NCBI GenBank assembly: GCA_031270605.1
Contig: JAISXG010000002.1
Location: 33,339-97,338 of the forward strand
Source: Oscillospiraceae bacterium
GTDB lineage: Bacteria; Bacillota; Clostridia; Oscillospirales; Acutalibacteraceae
DNA length: 64,000 bases
Direction: 5' to 3'
Under the pieces are notes generated by a model. That model was not told the origin of the DNA, searched no databases, and worked only from the letters and a program-made list of their open reading frames with translations. The stretch's first letter is position 1. Each line of letters starts with the position of its first letter. The position numbers were made by a program, and so were the translations under genes. Below are positions 9,581 to 18,647 of the stretch, in pieces.

Positions 9581-10790
9581 AAAAAATAAACCGCTCATCA
9601 AAGTGATTTCGGCACTGGTTTTGTTCGCGCTGGTGCTTTCCTTCGGTATTTATCAGGTGTCGCGCTTTAACAGCGACCCGGTCAAAACACAGACGGTGCT
9701 GCTGCAATCCGTTTATAATACCATCAGCAGCCACGTTTTTGTGGTGCGCGACGAGTCCTATATCACGAGCAACGCGGGCGGCGTATATGTGCCGCTCGTA
9801 AAAAACGGCGAGCGCGTCGCGGGCGGCGACACAGTTTCCGTGATGATGCAGAACGAAGCTTCCGCCGGGTTGTTCTCGAAGAAAAAGCAGCTTGAAACAG
9901 ACATCGCCTATTACAAAAACCTTTCGAGGATCTCCGTGGCGCAGACCACCGATATCGCCCGCATCGACAAAGAAATCATCGGCAGCGTGGCCGACTATGT
10001 CAGCGCCATCGGCTCGGGCAACCTTTCCGGGCTGAAAGAGATGAGCGACAGCGTGCGCGACAACATCACCCACCGCCAGATCGTCACGGGCACGCGTTTT
10101 GACTTTTCCGCGCTGATCGCTTCGCTTGAGAGCGAATATCAAACGATTCTCGACGCGGGCAAACAGGGCGCAAGCGTCATCGCCGACAAAGCCGGGTATT
10201 TCATCGCAGAGGTCGACGGCTATGAGAACGCCGTGCCATATAATAACGTGCCGAACCTGACAAATGAAGAAATCAGCGCGGCGCTGCAGGCCTCCCCCGC
10301 CGAAACGCCGCTGAATGTAAAAGGCAAGCTCGTGGGCGAATTTGACTGGTATCTGATTTGCGTGCTCGACACAAAAGACACAGAAAATCTCGCCGTGGGC
10401 AGAAGCGTTGGCATTCATTTTAACGCCTCCGCCGCAGGCGACGTCAAAGCCACGGTTTTCAAAATCAACGAAACAAAAAACGGTAAAACGTCTGTAATCT
10501 TCAAAGCGGACACCATGAGCGAAAGCCTCGCGACCCTCCGAAAAGAAGCGGTGCAGATTCGCACAGAGGAGTACACGGGTTACCGGGTGGACAGCCGCGC
10601 CATCCGCATGCAAAACGGCGAAAAGGGCGTGTTCATCCGCCGCGGCAACTTAATATCATTCCGAAAAATTGAAGTGCTTTACGAAGAAGAGTCATTCTAC
10701 ATTGTCGACAAAGACAAAAGCGGGCTGAAACTCTATGATGAAGCCATTGTGGAAGGAGCGGACCTGTATGACGGAAAAGTGCTCACCTGA
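9573..10790 (+). CDS. HlyD-like membrane-anchored protein next to sepF
   Basis: A 405-residue protein with one N-terminal membrane segment (residues ~8-27) and an extracellular part resembling HlyD/membrane-fusion adaptors: a biotinyl-lipoyl-like half (AGGVYVPLVKNGERVAGGD), a helical hairpin around residues 100-200, and a C-terminal beta region. Such genes recur between miaA or related genes and yggS-sepF in Clostridia; the function is unknown and no partner ABC transporter is adjacent. It overlaps miaA by eight bases and yggS by 23, so it belongs to that operon and may have an envelope or division-related role by context only. Confidence 0.72.
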   Translation: MLKKNKPLIKVISALVLFALVLSFGIYQVSRFNSDPVKTQTVLLQSVYNTISSHVFVVRDESYITSNAGGVYVPLVKNGERVAGGDTVSVMMQNEASAGLFSKKKQLETDIAYYKNLSRISVAQTTDIARIDKEIIGSVADYVSAIGSGNLSGLKEMSDSVRDNITHRQIVTGTRFDFSALIASLESEYQTILDAGKQGASVIADKAGYFIAEVDGYENAVPYNNVPNLTNEEISAALQASPAETPLNVKGKLVGEFDWYLICVLDTKDTENLAVGRSVGIHFNASAAGDVKATVFKINETKNGKTSVIFKADTMSESLATLRKEAVQIRTEEYTGYRVDSRAIRMQNGEKGVFIRRGNLISFRKIEVLYEEESFYIVDKDKSGLKLYDEAIVEGADLYDGKVLT

Positions 10791-11490
10791 GTTCCGGTCA
10801 ATTGCAGACAACATCAAGGAAATCAAAGAAAATATCGCGCGCGCCTGTGCGCAGGCGGGCAGGGCGGAGCAAGAGGTTCGCCTGATGGCCGTCACAAAAA
10901 CGGTCGCGGCTGAAAAAATCAACGCCGCCCTTGCCTGCGGCATAGACCTGGTCGGAGAGAACAAGGTTCAGGAGATGCTCTCAAAGCTTGACTCGCTGCA
11001 TCCCCGGGGCGTGGAAAAGCACTTGATCGGCCACCTGCAAACCAACAAAGTGCGGCAGGTCGTGGGCGTTGCGGACATGATTCAGTCCCTCGACAGCGTC
11101 AAGCTCGCAAAAGAAATTGAAAAACAGGCGGAAAAATTAAACATCCGCCAAAAGGTGCTCTTGGAGGTCAACATCGGCAACGAAGACTCAAAAAGCGGAT
11201 TTTTGCCCGAAGCCCTTGAAGAAAGCATTCATGAAATTGCCGGAATGCCGCATATTTCCGTGGAGGGGCTCATGGCGATCCCCCCGATTTGCGAAAAAAG
11301 TGATGATGTGCGATTACATTTTAAGAATATGCACAAACTGTTTATTGACATCCGGGCCAAAAAAATAGATAATGTATCTATGAGCGTTCTTTCCATGGGC
11401 ATGTCCGGCGACTATAAAGAAGCCATTTTGGAGGGCGCAACCATGATTCGTGTGGGCTCCGGCATTTTTGGAGCAAGAATATACACTTAA
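10768..11490 (+). CDS. YggS/PLPBP-family pyridoxal phosphate homeostasis protein
   Basis: A 240-residue member of the fold-III PLP-binding family (YggS/YlmE), which buffers pyridoxal phosphate and affects amino acid homeostasis. MAVTKTV carries the PLP Lys (K44); GENKVQEM, HLIGHLQTNK and SMGMSGDYKEAI are family signatures, the last forming the phosphate site. The start is the ATG at 10768 with AAGGAG nine bases upstream; an upstream in-frame ATG at 10735 has no site. It overlaps the HlyD-like gene and precedes sepF by 22 bases, the classical ylmE-ylmF order of Gram-positive division clusters. Confidence 0.93.
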   Translation: MTEKCSPEFRSIADNIKEIKENIARACAQAGRAEQEVRLMAVTKTVAAEKINAALACGIDLVGENKVQEMLSKLDSLHPRGVEKHLIGHLQTNKVRQVVGVADMIQSLDSVKLAKEIEKQAEKLNIRQKVLLEVNIGNEDSKSGFLPEALEESIHEIAGMPHISVEGLMAIPPICEKSDDVRLHFKNMHKLFIDIRAKKIDNVSMSVLSMGMSGDYKEAILEGATMIRVGSGIFGARIYT

Positions 11491-11512
11491 CAAAACTGGG
11501 AGGATTTTAAAC

Positions 11513-11995
11513 ATGAGCGCTTGGGATAAAATCAAAGGGATATTGAATGTGGCGGACGACGGGTTTGACGATTTTGACGAGGACGATATTCTTTACACCC
11601 CGCAAGAAAAAGAAGAAAAAGCGCCGGCATACAGCCTGCGTGAGCCTGTGGTGAAAACCACCGGCACCGCCCGCGCCCCCGAGGCAAAGGGTGGTCAGGT
11701 CGTTGACATTCACACGACCGCAAAGCTGCAGGTGGTGCTCACAAAACCCGAGCATTTTGACGAGGCGTCCTCGATTGCGGACAATTTGAATCAAAAAAGA
11801 ACCGTAGTGCTTAATTTGGAATCCGCAAACCGCGAGGAAGCGAGAAGGCTTGTGGACTTTCTGGGCGGCGTCGCTTATGCAAACGGCGGCCAGCTCAAGC
11901 GCATCGCCAACAGCACGTTTATCATCACCCCCTATAATGTGGACGTGATGGGCGATTTGCTTGACGAGCTTGAGAGCAACGGCGTATTTTTCTAA
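11513..11995 (+). CDS. sepF: Cell division protein SepF
   Basis: A 160-residue SepF. The N-terminal amphipathic segment (MSAWDKIKGILN) is the membrane anchor. A disordered acidic linker follows, then the globular SepF domain from about residue 62 (VVDIHTTAKLQVVLTKP, RTVVLNLE, RLVDFLGGVAYANGGQL, FIITP). SepF polymers bind the FtsZ C-terminus and tether the Z-ring to the membrane. GGAGG is well placed before the ATG at 11513. It lies in the usual yggS-sepF-divIVA order. A 9-bp GC hairpin follows (12017-12044) but lacks a U-tract. Confidence 0.95.
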   Translation: MSAWDKIKGILNVADDGFDDFDEDDILYTPQEKEEKAPAYSLREPVVKTTGTARAPEAKGGQVVDIHTTAKLQVVLTKPEHFDEASSIADNLNQKRTVVLNLESANREEARRLVDFLGGVAYANGGQLKRIANSTFIITPYNVDVMGDLLDELESNGVFF

Positions 11996-12085
11996 ATTAC
12001 ATATAACTTGATATTATTGCCGCGCATACACAACAGCGCGGCAAAAATCACAGGAATTCAGCGTTCTTATGCTTTTGACTTTTTG

Positions 12086-12141
12086 CTCCGGCAGGCAGAA
12101 AGCCCTCTGACGCGTTTTCGTCCTGTAACTTTTTGCCGGAG
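12086..12141 (+). other. Inverted repeat in the leader of the DivIVA gene
   Basis: CTCCGGCA (12086-12093) and its exact complement TGCCGGAG (12134-12141) bracket a 40-base interval just before the GGGGAG ribosome binding site (12144-12149) of the DivIVA gene. A folded stem could affect translation start. No U-tract follows, so it is not a terminator. Confidence 0.4.
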
Positions 12142-12155
12142 ATGGGGAGCCTGCT

Positions 12156-14000
12156 ATGCTTACACCTGAACAATTAAAACAACACCGCTTTGAACGGCTG
12201 CCGGACGGCAACTACAACGCTGAAGAGGTCAACCGCTTTTTCGGCGAGGTCATTGCGTTTTATAATCAAATGTTCAGAGAAAACGGTGAACTGCTCAGAA
12301 AAATCACGGTGCTTGCCAACAAGATCGTGGAATATAAAAACGACGAAAACAACATCCGTGACGCGCTGTTGAACGCGCAGCGAACCGGCGACGCCGTTTT
12401 GCGCGAAGCGCAGGAAGAAGCCGAAGAACTGCTTGCCGCCGCCCGTGAAGAGGCGCTGCAGATCGTGGAAAACGCGCACCTCGAAACAGAGAATATCGTT
12501 TCGGGGCGTGACGGAATCGTGACCAGGGCGGAGGAAGCCGCGGCTGAAATCGTTCACAACGCAAACCTGCAGGCGGAGGAGATCGTGCACGCGGCCGAAG
12601 AACAGCTTGGTGAGCTTGACACTGCCGTTCGCGAAGAAGCCGTTAAGGTTTTGACGCATGCAAACTCAGAATCGGCAGAGATCCTCAGCAAAACCAACGC
12701 CGAGGCGGAAGAGGTCATGAGCGCCGCAAAAGCAGATGCGGAGGCGCTGCTTGCGCAGGCGAAGCTCGAAGCGGAGGCCATTGTCCGCGAAGCCACCGAA
12801 AAAGCGCAGGAGCTCAGCGACTATGCCGAAGAAAAGGCGCGGCAGACGCTGGAAGAAATGCGCCTGAAATTAAACGACATCGTTGCCGGGGCAGAGATGC
12901 CCCCCGAAGAAGAAACAGAGCCTGAGGGCGCGGCCGGGCCTGAGAGTGGGGATGAAGAGCCCGCCGAGCCGGAAAATGAGGAAACCGTCTCTCAGAACGC
13001 GGGAGATGTCTCTGGCATCGAAGTGCCGGAGGATGCTGAAACCGTTTTGGATGACGAAGAAGGCGCACCCGATTTTGAAGATGATTTTGACGACTTTTCG
13101 CAAGAAGCGCTTTCTGAGCCGCCGGTTGAAGACACCGATGAACAAACACCGCAAGAAGAAGCCGCTGATGCCGCTCAAAACAGCGTTGACCCTCCCGAAA
13201 TTGCGGACACTGCTTTCTTCCCCGCTTTCGGCGCGCAAGAAGCCGAGCCAAAAGCGCCGGTGTTCGGCATGGAGGATTCGCAGCCGATCACCCCGATTAT
13301 CGAGGTTTTAGACGAAGAGCTTGTCGAACAGGACGATATCCAATCGTTTGACGCGACCGCTTCATTATATGATGAGGATACATCCTATAATGAAGGCACA
13401 TCGTTTGACGAAGAAGCCTCTTTTGATGAAGAAGAAACGCTTGACGCTGACGAATCTTTTGAAGACGACGATGATTTTGCGTCGTTTGACGAAGATGAGC
13501 CGCTCGATTTTTATAACCCGCAGGCAGATGTGCCCGTGTTTCCTGCCGGGGAGCCGGTTTTCATGCCCCGGCCCCAAGAGCCGGAGGATGAGCCGGAACC
13601 AGAATTTGAACCTGAACCCGAGCCCGAGCCCTTCTTTTTCTTCAACCCCGGGGGCAAAAGTGACCTTGAAATTTTTGCCGAAACAAAGGCCGACAAACCT
13701 TTTGAAATCCACATTGAAGACGATGACTTCACTTCTTTCGGCGACCTTGACCCGGCAAACGACATCACAGAGTCCATTTCCGGCAAGGTGAACAGGATCG
13801 TGTCTGAACGGGCGGAGTTTGTCCCGGCGGACGAAGACTCTTTTTCGATTGACTTCAGCATTTTTGAGCAGGACGCCGAAAATGAAAAACGAAAAAAACA
13901 GCGCGCCGCGGCACAAGAGGCTGCGAATAAAGATGCGGACGATGAAGACGACTTTGACGAATCCTTCAGCCTCAAAAATTTATTTGGCGGCAAAAAATAA
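12156..14000 (+). CDS. DivIVA-domain protein with very long acidic extension
   Basis: A 614-residue protein, about three times the usual DivIVA length. Residues ~1-60 form the DivIVA membrane-curvature domain (LTPEQLKQHRFER, YNAEEVNRFFGEV). Residues ~60-240 are an Ala/Glu heptad-rich coiled coil. Residues ~245-600 are a disordered Asp/Glu/Pro-rich region with FDE-type repeats (for example SFDEEASFDEEETL) and runs of EPEPEP. The protein ends DESFSLKNLFGGKK. DivIVA proteins mark poles and septa and recruit partners; the acidic tail may be a recruitment platform (inference). Position after sepF and before lspA is canonical. The start has GGGGAG six bases upstream. Confidence 0.85.
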   Translation: MLTPEQLKQHRFERLPDGNYNAEEVNRFFGEVIAFYNQMFRENGELLRKITVLANKIVEYKNDENNIRDALLNAQRTGDAVLREAQEEAEELLAAAREEALQIVENAHLETENIVSGRDGIVTRAEEAAAEIVHNANLQAEEIVHAAEEQLGELDTAVREEAVKVLTHANSESAEILSKTNAEAEEVMSAAKADAEALLAQAKLEAEAIVREATEKAQELSDYAEEKARQTLEEMRLKLNDIVAGAEMPPEEETEPEGAAGPESGDEEPAEPENEETVSQNAGDVSGIEVPEDAETVLDDEEGAPDFEDDFDDFSQEALSEPPVEDTDEQTPQEEAADAAQNSVDPPEIADTAFFPAFGAQEAEPKAPVFGMEDSQPITPIIEVLDEELVEQDDIQSFDATASLYDEDTSYNEGTSFDEEASFDEEETLDADESFEDDDDFASFDEDEPLDFYNPQADVPVFPAGEPVFMPRPQEPEDEPEPEFEPEPEPEPFFFFNPGGKSDLEIFAETKADKPFEIHIEDDDFTSFGDLDPANDITESISGKVNRIVSERAEFVPADEDSFSIDFSIFEQDAENEKRKKQRAAAQEAANKDADDEDDFDESFSLKNLFGGKK

Positions 14001-14044
14001 AACACGCGCGGCGACACAAATTGATATGAAAAGGAGTTTGATTT

Positions 14045-14572
14045 ATGGCGGATAAGGCAACAGGGCGAAATTACAAACGGTTTGCCTGCCAGATGCTTTC
14101 CATTGTTTTTCTGGTCGGGGTCGACCATATCATAAAATTTTTCGCAGAGCGCGATTTGAAGCCGACCGTCTCTTATGAACTGATCCCCGGCTTTCTCGGC
14201 CTGCATTACGCGCAAAATACGGGTGCGGCGTTCAGCTTTATGTCGGGCATGACGGCGCAGCTTTCCGTCATTACCGGCGGCGCGCTGCTTGGCATGGTCT
14301 TTTATTTATTTTTTACAAAAAATAACAACCGTTTTTATCATATTCTGTTTCCGCTTGTGATCAGCGGCGGAGTCGGGAATTTGATTGACCGCGTCACAAG
14401 GGGCTATGTGGTGGACTATTTTGAATTTCTGTTCCTGCGGTTTGCCATTTTTAATTTCGCGGACATTCTCGTCACCTGTTCCGCCGCGGTTTTGATCGCC
14501 TATCTGATATATGACGCGGTGCGGGAATACCGCAAAGAAAGAACCCAAAAGCAGCAGCATGAACCGGCATAA
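14045..14572 (+). CDS. lspA: Lipoprotein signal peptidase II
   Basis: A 175-residue integral membrane aspartic protease that removes signal peptides from diacylglyceryl-prolipoproteins. Four membrane segments are readable. NTGAAFS, GGVGNLIDRV (catalytic Asp115) and FNFADILV (catalytic Asp140) match the family. AAAGGAG precedes the ATG. It overlaps the RluD-type gene by 14 bases, the usual lspA-rluD arrangement. Several lipobox proteins in this window (ZnuA, the C39-like lipoprotein, the Thr-rich lipoprotein) would be its substrates. Confidence 0.96.
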   Translation: MADKATGRNYKRFACQMLSIVFLVGVDHIIKFFAERDLKPTVSYELIPGFLGLHYAQNTGAAFSFMSGMTAQLSVITGGALLGMVFYLFFTKNNNRFYHILFPLVISGGVGNLIDRVTRGYVVDYFEFLFLRFAIFNFADILVTCSAAVLIAYLIYDAVREYRKERTQKQQHEPA

Positions 14573-15482
14573 TTTTACGGTGCAGGAAAACGAGGACCGG
14601 CAGCGGCTTGACAAGCTGCTGGCTTCTTCATTGCCCGACTTAACGCGCTCGGCACTGCAAAAGCTGATTGAGGGCGGCTGTGTTTTCGTGAACGGCAAGC
14701 CCGCGCCCAAAAGCCTCAAGGTCAAAACCGGCGACGAAATCTGTGTTTCGGTGCCTGACCCGGAGCCGCTTCAAGTGGCGGCGCAGGACATTGCGCTGTC
14801 TGTCATTTATGAGGACGGCGACCTGCTTGTTGTGAACAAGCCCAAAGGGATGGTCGTGCACCCCGCCCCCGGCAACCCCGACAAAACGCTCGTCAACGCC
14901 CTGCTGCATCATTGCGGCGAAAGCCTTTCGGGCATCAACGGGGTCGTTCGCCCGGGCATCGTGCACAGGATCGACAAGGACACCAGCGGCCTGCTGCTGG
15001 TCGCCAAAAACGATTTTGCCCATAAATCCCTCGCCGCGCAAATCAAAGAACACAGCTTCACGCGGGAATATTTCGCGGTGCTCTGCGGCAATCTCAAAAA
15101 TGACTCCGGCACGGTGGACGCGCCTCTTGGCAGAAGCCCCAAAGACCGCAAAAAACAAGCGGTGAGAGGGCTGAACGCCCGCTCTGCCGTGACGCGTTAT
15201 GCCTGCGTCAGGCGCTATAAACGCTTTTGCCTTGTGGAATGCACGCTCGAAACGGGGCGCACACATCAAATCCGTGTGCACATGGCCTATCTCGGCCATC
15301 CGGTCGCGGGCGACAGGGTTTATGGTGGCGCAAAAAATGATTTTTCGCTTGAAGGGCAATGCCTGCACGCGGCAAAGGTGGGCTTTATGCACCCGCGCAG
15401 CGGCGAATACATGGAGTTTTGCGCCCCCTTGCCCGAATATTTTGAGGGTTTCTTAAAAAAGATTGAAAAAGAATCCATATAA
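14559..15482 (+). CDS. RluA/RluD-family rRNA pseudouridine synthase
   Basis: A 307-residue enzyme with an N-terminal S4 RNA-binding domain (RLDKLLASSLPDLTRSALQKLIEGG) and the pseudouridine synthase domain: IVHRIDKDTSGLLLVAK with catalytic Asp139, then GRTHQIRVHMAYLGHPVAGD. By analogy with RluD it would modify 23S rRNA helix 69, but paralogues differ in target. The start is the ATG at 14559 inside lspA rather than the upstream frame extension at 14511, because residues from 14559 match the family start. Confidence 0.92.
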   Translation: MNRHNFTVQENEDRQRLDKLLASSLPDLTRSALQKLIEGGCVFVNGKPAPKSLKVKTGDEICVSVPDPEPLQVAAQDIALSVIYEDGDLLVVNKPKGMVVHPAPGNPDKTLVNALLHHCGESLSGINGVVRPGIVHRIDKDTSGLLLVAKNDFAHKSLAAQIKEHSFTREYFAVLCGNLKNDSGTVDAPLGRSPKDRKKQAVRGLNARSAVTRYACVRRYKRFCLVECTLETGRTHQIRVHMAYLGHPVAGDRVYGGAKNDFSLEGQCLHAAKVGFMHPRSGEYMEFCAPLPEYFEGFLKKIEKESI

Positions 15483-15522
15483 ATTTTCAGATACCGCACA
15501 CGCAACGAAAGGAAGGACAATA

Positions 15523-16371
15523 ATGGACAATGCAAAAAAAAATGAACTGAAACGCATTGCAAACAGGGTTCGCGCCGGGGTGATTGAATCCACGTTTCAC
15601 GCAAAATCAGGCCACCCGGGAGGGTCGCTCTCGGCCGCTGACCTGCTTACATATCTATATTTTGAAGAGATGAAAATCAACCCCGGCCAACCCGAAAACC
15701 CGAAGCGCGACCGTTTTGTGCTCTCAAAGGGCCATGCCGCGCCGGGGCTTTATTCGACGCTTGCGCACCGGGGTTATTTTGACGTTGACCTGTTAAAAAC
15801 ACTGCGCAAATGCGACTCCTGCCTGCAAGGCCACCCCAACACCCACATCGCGGGCGTCGACATGTGCACAGGCTCGCTCGGCCAGGGAATCTCCGCTGCG
15901 GTCGGCATGGCGCTCGGCGCAAAGCTGCAGGGCGAACAATTCCGCGTTTACGCCATTCTCGGCGACGGCGAGTTGCAGGAGGGCCAGGTTTGGGAGGCCG
16001 CCATGTTCGCATCTGCCAAAAAGCTTGACAACCTTGCGGCCATCATTGACAATAACAACCTGCAAATAGACGGCACGGTGGAGGAGGTCAACTCCCCCTA
16101 CCCGATTGACGAGAAGTTCCGCGCGTTCGGCTGGAACGTCATCAACATCTGCGGGCACTGCTTCACTGAAATTGAAGAAGCGCTGAGCGCGGCAAAGACC
16201 CACAGCGGCGCGCCCACGGCGATTGTCGCCAAAACCGTGAAGGGCAAAGGCGTTTCGTTCATGGAAAACCGTGTTTCATGGCACGGCGCCGCCCCGAATG
16301 CGGACCAGTATGCGCAGGCAATCGCAGAACTTGACGAAGCATACGCAGAACTCAAGAAGGAGGAGAATTAA
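15523..16371 (+). CDS. Transketolase, N-terminal (thiamine-binding) subunit
   Basis: A 282-residue N-terminal half of a split transketolase. It shows KSGHPGGSLSAADLLTYLYF and the TPP/metal motif GDGELQEGQVWEAAMFAS with NNLQIDG. Together with the next gene it forms the two-chain enzyme that moves two-carbon ketol units between sugar phosphates in the pentose phosphate pathway. GGAAGG lies seven bases before the ATG at 15523. The next gene starts one base after this stop, so the two are co-translated. Split transketolases are common in Clostridia and archaea. Confidence 0.95.
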   Translation: MDNAKKNELKRIANRVRAGVIESTFHAKSGHPGGSLSAADLLTYLYFEEMKINPGQPENPKRDRFVLSKGHAAPGLYSTLAHRGYFDVDLLKTLRKCDSCLQGHPNTHIAGVDMCTGSLGQGISAAVGMALGAKLQGEQFRVYAILGDGELQEGQVWEAAMFASAKKLDNLAAIIDNNNLQIDGTVEEVNSPYPIDEKFRAFGWNVINICGHCFTEIEEALSAAKTHSGAPTAIVAKTVKGKGVSFMENRVSWHGAAPNADQYAQAIAELDEAYAELKKEEN

Positions 16372-16372
16372 C

Positions 16373-17317
16373 ATGGCCGACACAGTCAAAATAGCAACCC
16401 GTGAAGCTTACGGCAAAGCGCTCGTGGAGCTTGCGGGAGTGAAAGATAATCTTGTTGTGCTTGACGCAGACCTTGCGGAGGCCACCAAAACCATTATGCT
16501 CAAAAAGGCATATCCCGAAAAATTTGTGGACTGCGGCATTGCCGAGAGCAATATGATGAGCGTTGCGGCCGGCCTTGCCACAACGGGCATGACGGTGTTC
16601 GCGAGCACCTTTGCCATGTTCGCCGCAGGCAGAGCCTTTGAGCAGGTGCGCAACTCCATCGCCTATCCGCGCCTCAACGTGAAAATCGGCGCGACCCACG
16701 CCGGCATCTCTGTGGGTGAGGACGGCGCGAGCCACCAGTGCTGTGAAGACATCGCCCTCATGCGCACCATTCCGGGCATGACCATCATCAACCCCGCGGA
16801 CGATGTGGAAGCCCGTGCGGCGGTATTTGCGGCGGCCGAGCATGACGGCCCTGTTTATATGCGCTTCGGCCGCCTGCCCGTGGAACGCATCTTTGATGAA
16901 ACTTATCAATTCGAGATCGGCAAGGGCGTGCAGCTCAAAGAGGGCACGGACGTCACGCTGATCGCCACCGGCCTGATGGTGGGCGAAGCAATCAAAGCCG
17001 CGCAGCTGCTTGCGGACGAAGGCATTTCGGCGGCAGTCGTGAACATGCACACGATCAAACCCATCGACCGTGATATCATTGTGAACGCCGCAAAGAAAAC
17101 AGGCGCGATCGTAACGGCCGAGGAGCACAACGTCATCGGCGGCCTCGGCGGCGCGGTGAGCGAGGTTGTGACTGAGACCGTTCCCGTCCCCGTTTTGAAG
17201 GTGGGCGTTGAGGACGTGTTCGGCAAATCCGGCCCGGCGCTTGAACTGCTCAAAATCTTTGAGTTGACGGCGGAAAAAATCGTTGCAAAGGCAAAAGCCG
17301 CAATCTCGTTAAAATAA
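16373..17317 (+). CDS. Transketolase, C-terminal (pyrimidine-binding) subunit
   Basis: A 314-residue second half of the split transketolase. It carries the pyrimidine-binding segment around FVDCGIAESNMMSVAAGLA, with the Glu that activates TPP, and GATHAGISVGEDGASHQCCEDIALMR, then the C-terminal ligand domain ending GVEDVFGKSGP. AGGAG sits just before the ATG at 16373. It follows the N-terminal subunit directly and is closed by a factor-independent terminator at 17333. The same fold pair occurs in DXP synthase-like proteins, but the separate chains and residues here favour transketolase. Confidence 0.95.
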   Translation: MADTVKIATREAYGKALVELAGVKDNLVVLDADLAEATKTIMLKKAYPEKFVDCGIAESNMMSVAAGLATTGMTVFASTFAMFAAGRAFEQVRNSIAYPRLNVKIGATHAGISVGEDGASHQCCEDIALMRTIPGMTIINPADDVEARAAVFAAAEHDGPVYMRFGRLPVERIFDETYQFEIGKGVQLKEGTDVTLIATGLMVGEAIKAAQLLADEGISAAVVNMHTIKPIDRDIIVNAAKKTGAIVTAEEHNVIGGLGGAVSEVVTETVPVPVLKVGVEDVFGKSGPALELLKIFELTAEKIVAKAKAAISLK

Positions 17318-17332
17318 AATCAAATATCAAAG

Positions 17333-17365
17333 AGAGCGGGCATCTCTGAATCCGCTCTTCTTTTT
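17333..17365 (+). terminator. Factor-independent terminator after the transketolase pair
   Basis: AGAGCGG (17333-17339) pairs with CCGCTCT (17352-17358), followed by a T-rich tail to 17365. It separates the housekeeping operon from rhaA. Confidence 0.8.
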
Positions 17366-17379
17366 GTGAGGGAACAACT

Positions 17380-18621
17380 ATGAACGCTTCTTATGAATCC
17401 GCAAAATCCCTGTATTCCGGTTTGGGAATCGACACAGACAAGGCGCTTGAACAGCTCCGCAAGATTAAAATCTCACTGCATTGCTGGCAGGGCGACGACG
17501 TGGGCGGCTTTGAAAACAGCGGCAGCCTTTCCGGCGGCATCGCCGCGACGGGCAACTACCCCGGCAAAGCCCGCAACGCGCAGGAGTTAATGCAGGATCT
17601 GGACACAGCCCTTTCATTAATTCCCGGCAAGCACAAAATCAATCTGCACGCGATCTATGCCGTGACGGATTCCCCCGTCCCGCGTGACGAGCTGCAGCCC
17701 GCGCACTTTGACGCATGGGTGCGGTTTGCAAAAGAACGCGGCCTGGGGCTGGACATCAACCCCACCCTCTTCTCGCACGAGCTTGCCAAAGACGGCCTGA
17801 CCCTTTCGCATCCCGACGAATCCGTGCGCCGCTTTTGGGTGGAGCACTGCAAGGCCATGCGCCATATCGGCGCGCACTTCGGCAAAGAGCTGGGGCAGGC
17901 GGCGCTCAATAACATCTGGATTCCGGACGGATACAAGCACGTTCCGGCAGACAGGCTCTCGCCCCGCGCCCGGCTGAAAGCTTCGCTTGACGAGATCCTC
18001 AGCGAGCAGATCGACACAAATTATTTGATCGACGCCGTGGAGTCAAAGCTCTTCGGCATCGGCGTCGAGGCATACACCGTGGGCTCTCACGAATTTTATA
18101 TGAACTACGCCGCGAAGAACAACTGCACCTGTCTGCTTGACGGCGGCCATTTCCACCCCACCGAAGAGGTCGCGGACAAACTCTCCTCCATGCTGCTGTT
18201 CACGGACAAGGTTGCCCTGCACGTCACCCGCGGTATCCGTTGGGACAGCGACCATGTCGTCGCGCTGGACGACAGCCTGCGCGAAGTCGCAAAAGAAATC
18301 GTCGCCGCAAACGCCACTGACCGCGTGCTCATCGGCCTTGACTATTTTGACGCGAGCATCAACCGCATCGCGGCATGGGTCATCGGCATGCGCAACATGC
18401 AAAAGGCGCTGCTCGCGGCGCTGCTGACCCCCCATGCAACGCTGGCAAACATGCAGGCCGAGGGCCGTTTCACGCAGATGTTCGCTTTGCAGGAGGAGCT
18501 GAAAAGCTACCCGCTGGGCACGGTTTGGGATCATTTCTGTGAAACCGAGGGCGTGCCGGTGCGGGAGCAATGGCTGCCGGTCGTGGAAGACTATGAAAAA
18601 AAGGAACTCGCAAAAAGATAA
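17380..18621 (+). CDS. rhaA: L-rhamnose isomerase
   Basis: A 413-residue cytoplasmic TIM-barrel metalloenzyme converting L-rhamnose to L-rhamnulose. Visible family segments are [15 protein letters not shown] with metal-site acidic residues, [50 protein letters not shown] and [11 protein letters not shown], which together hold the His/Asp/Glu metal ligands. The length is normal. GAGGGAA precedes the ATG. It is followed 26 bases later by rhaD; the matching kinase rhaB is 14 kb upstream. No AraC-type rhamnose regulator is seen nearby. Confidence 0.95.
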   Translation: MNASYESAKSLYSGLGIDTDKALEQLRKIKISLHCWQGDDVGGFENSGSLSGGIAATGNYPGKARNAQELMQDLDTALSLIPGKHKINLHAIYAVTDSPVPRDELQPAHFDAWVRFAKERGLGLDINPTLFSHELAKDGLTLSHPDESVRRFWVEHCKAMRHIGAHFGKELGQAALNNIWIPDGYKHVPADRLSPRARLKASLDEILSEQIDTNYLIDAVESKLFGIGVEAYTVGSHEFYMNYAAKNNCTCLLDGGHFHPTEEVADKLSSMLLFTDKVALHVTRGIRWDSDHVVALDDSLREVAKEIVAANATDRVLIGLDYFDASINRIAAWVIGMRNMQKALLAALLTPHATLANMQAEGRFTQMFALQEELKSYPLGTVWDHFCETEGVPVREQWLPVVEDYEKKELAKR

Positions 18622-18647
18622 ACGCGAACGGAAAGGGTCGTTAATTT

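Noticed and set aside
12017..12044. 9-bp GC hairpin after sepF as a terminator
   Set aside because: TTGCCGCGC/GCGCGGCAA is perfect but no T-run follows on either strand, so termination is not supported.
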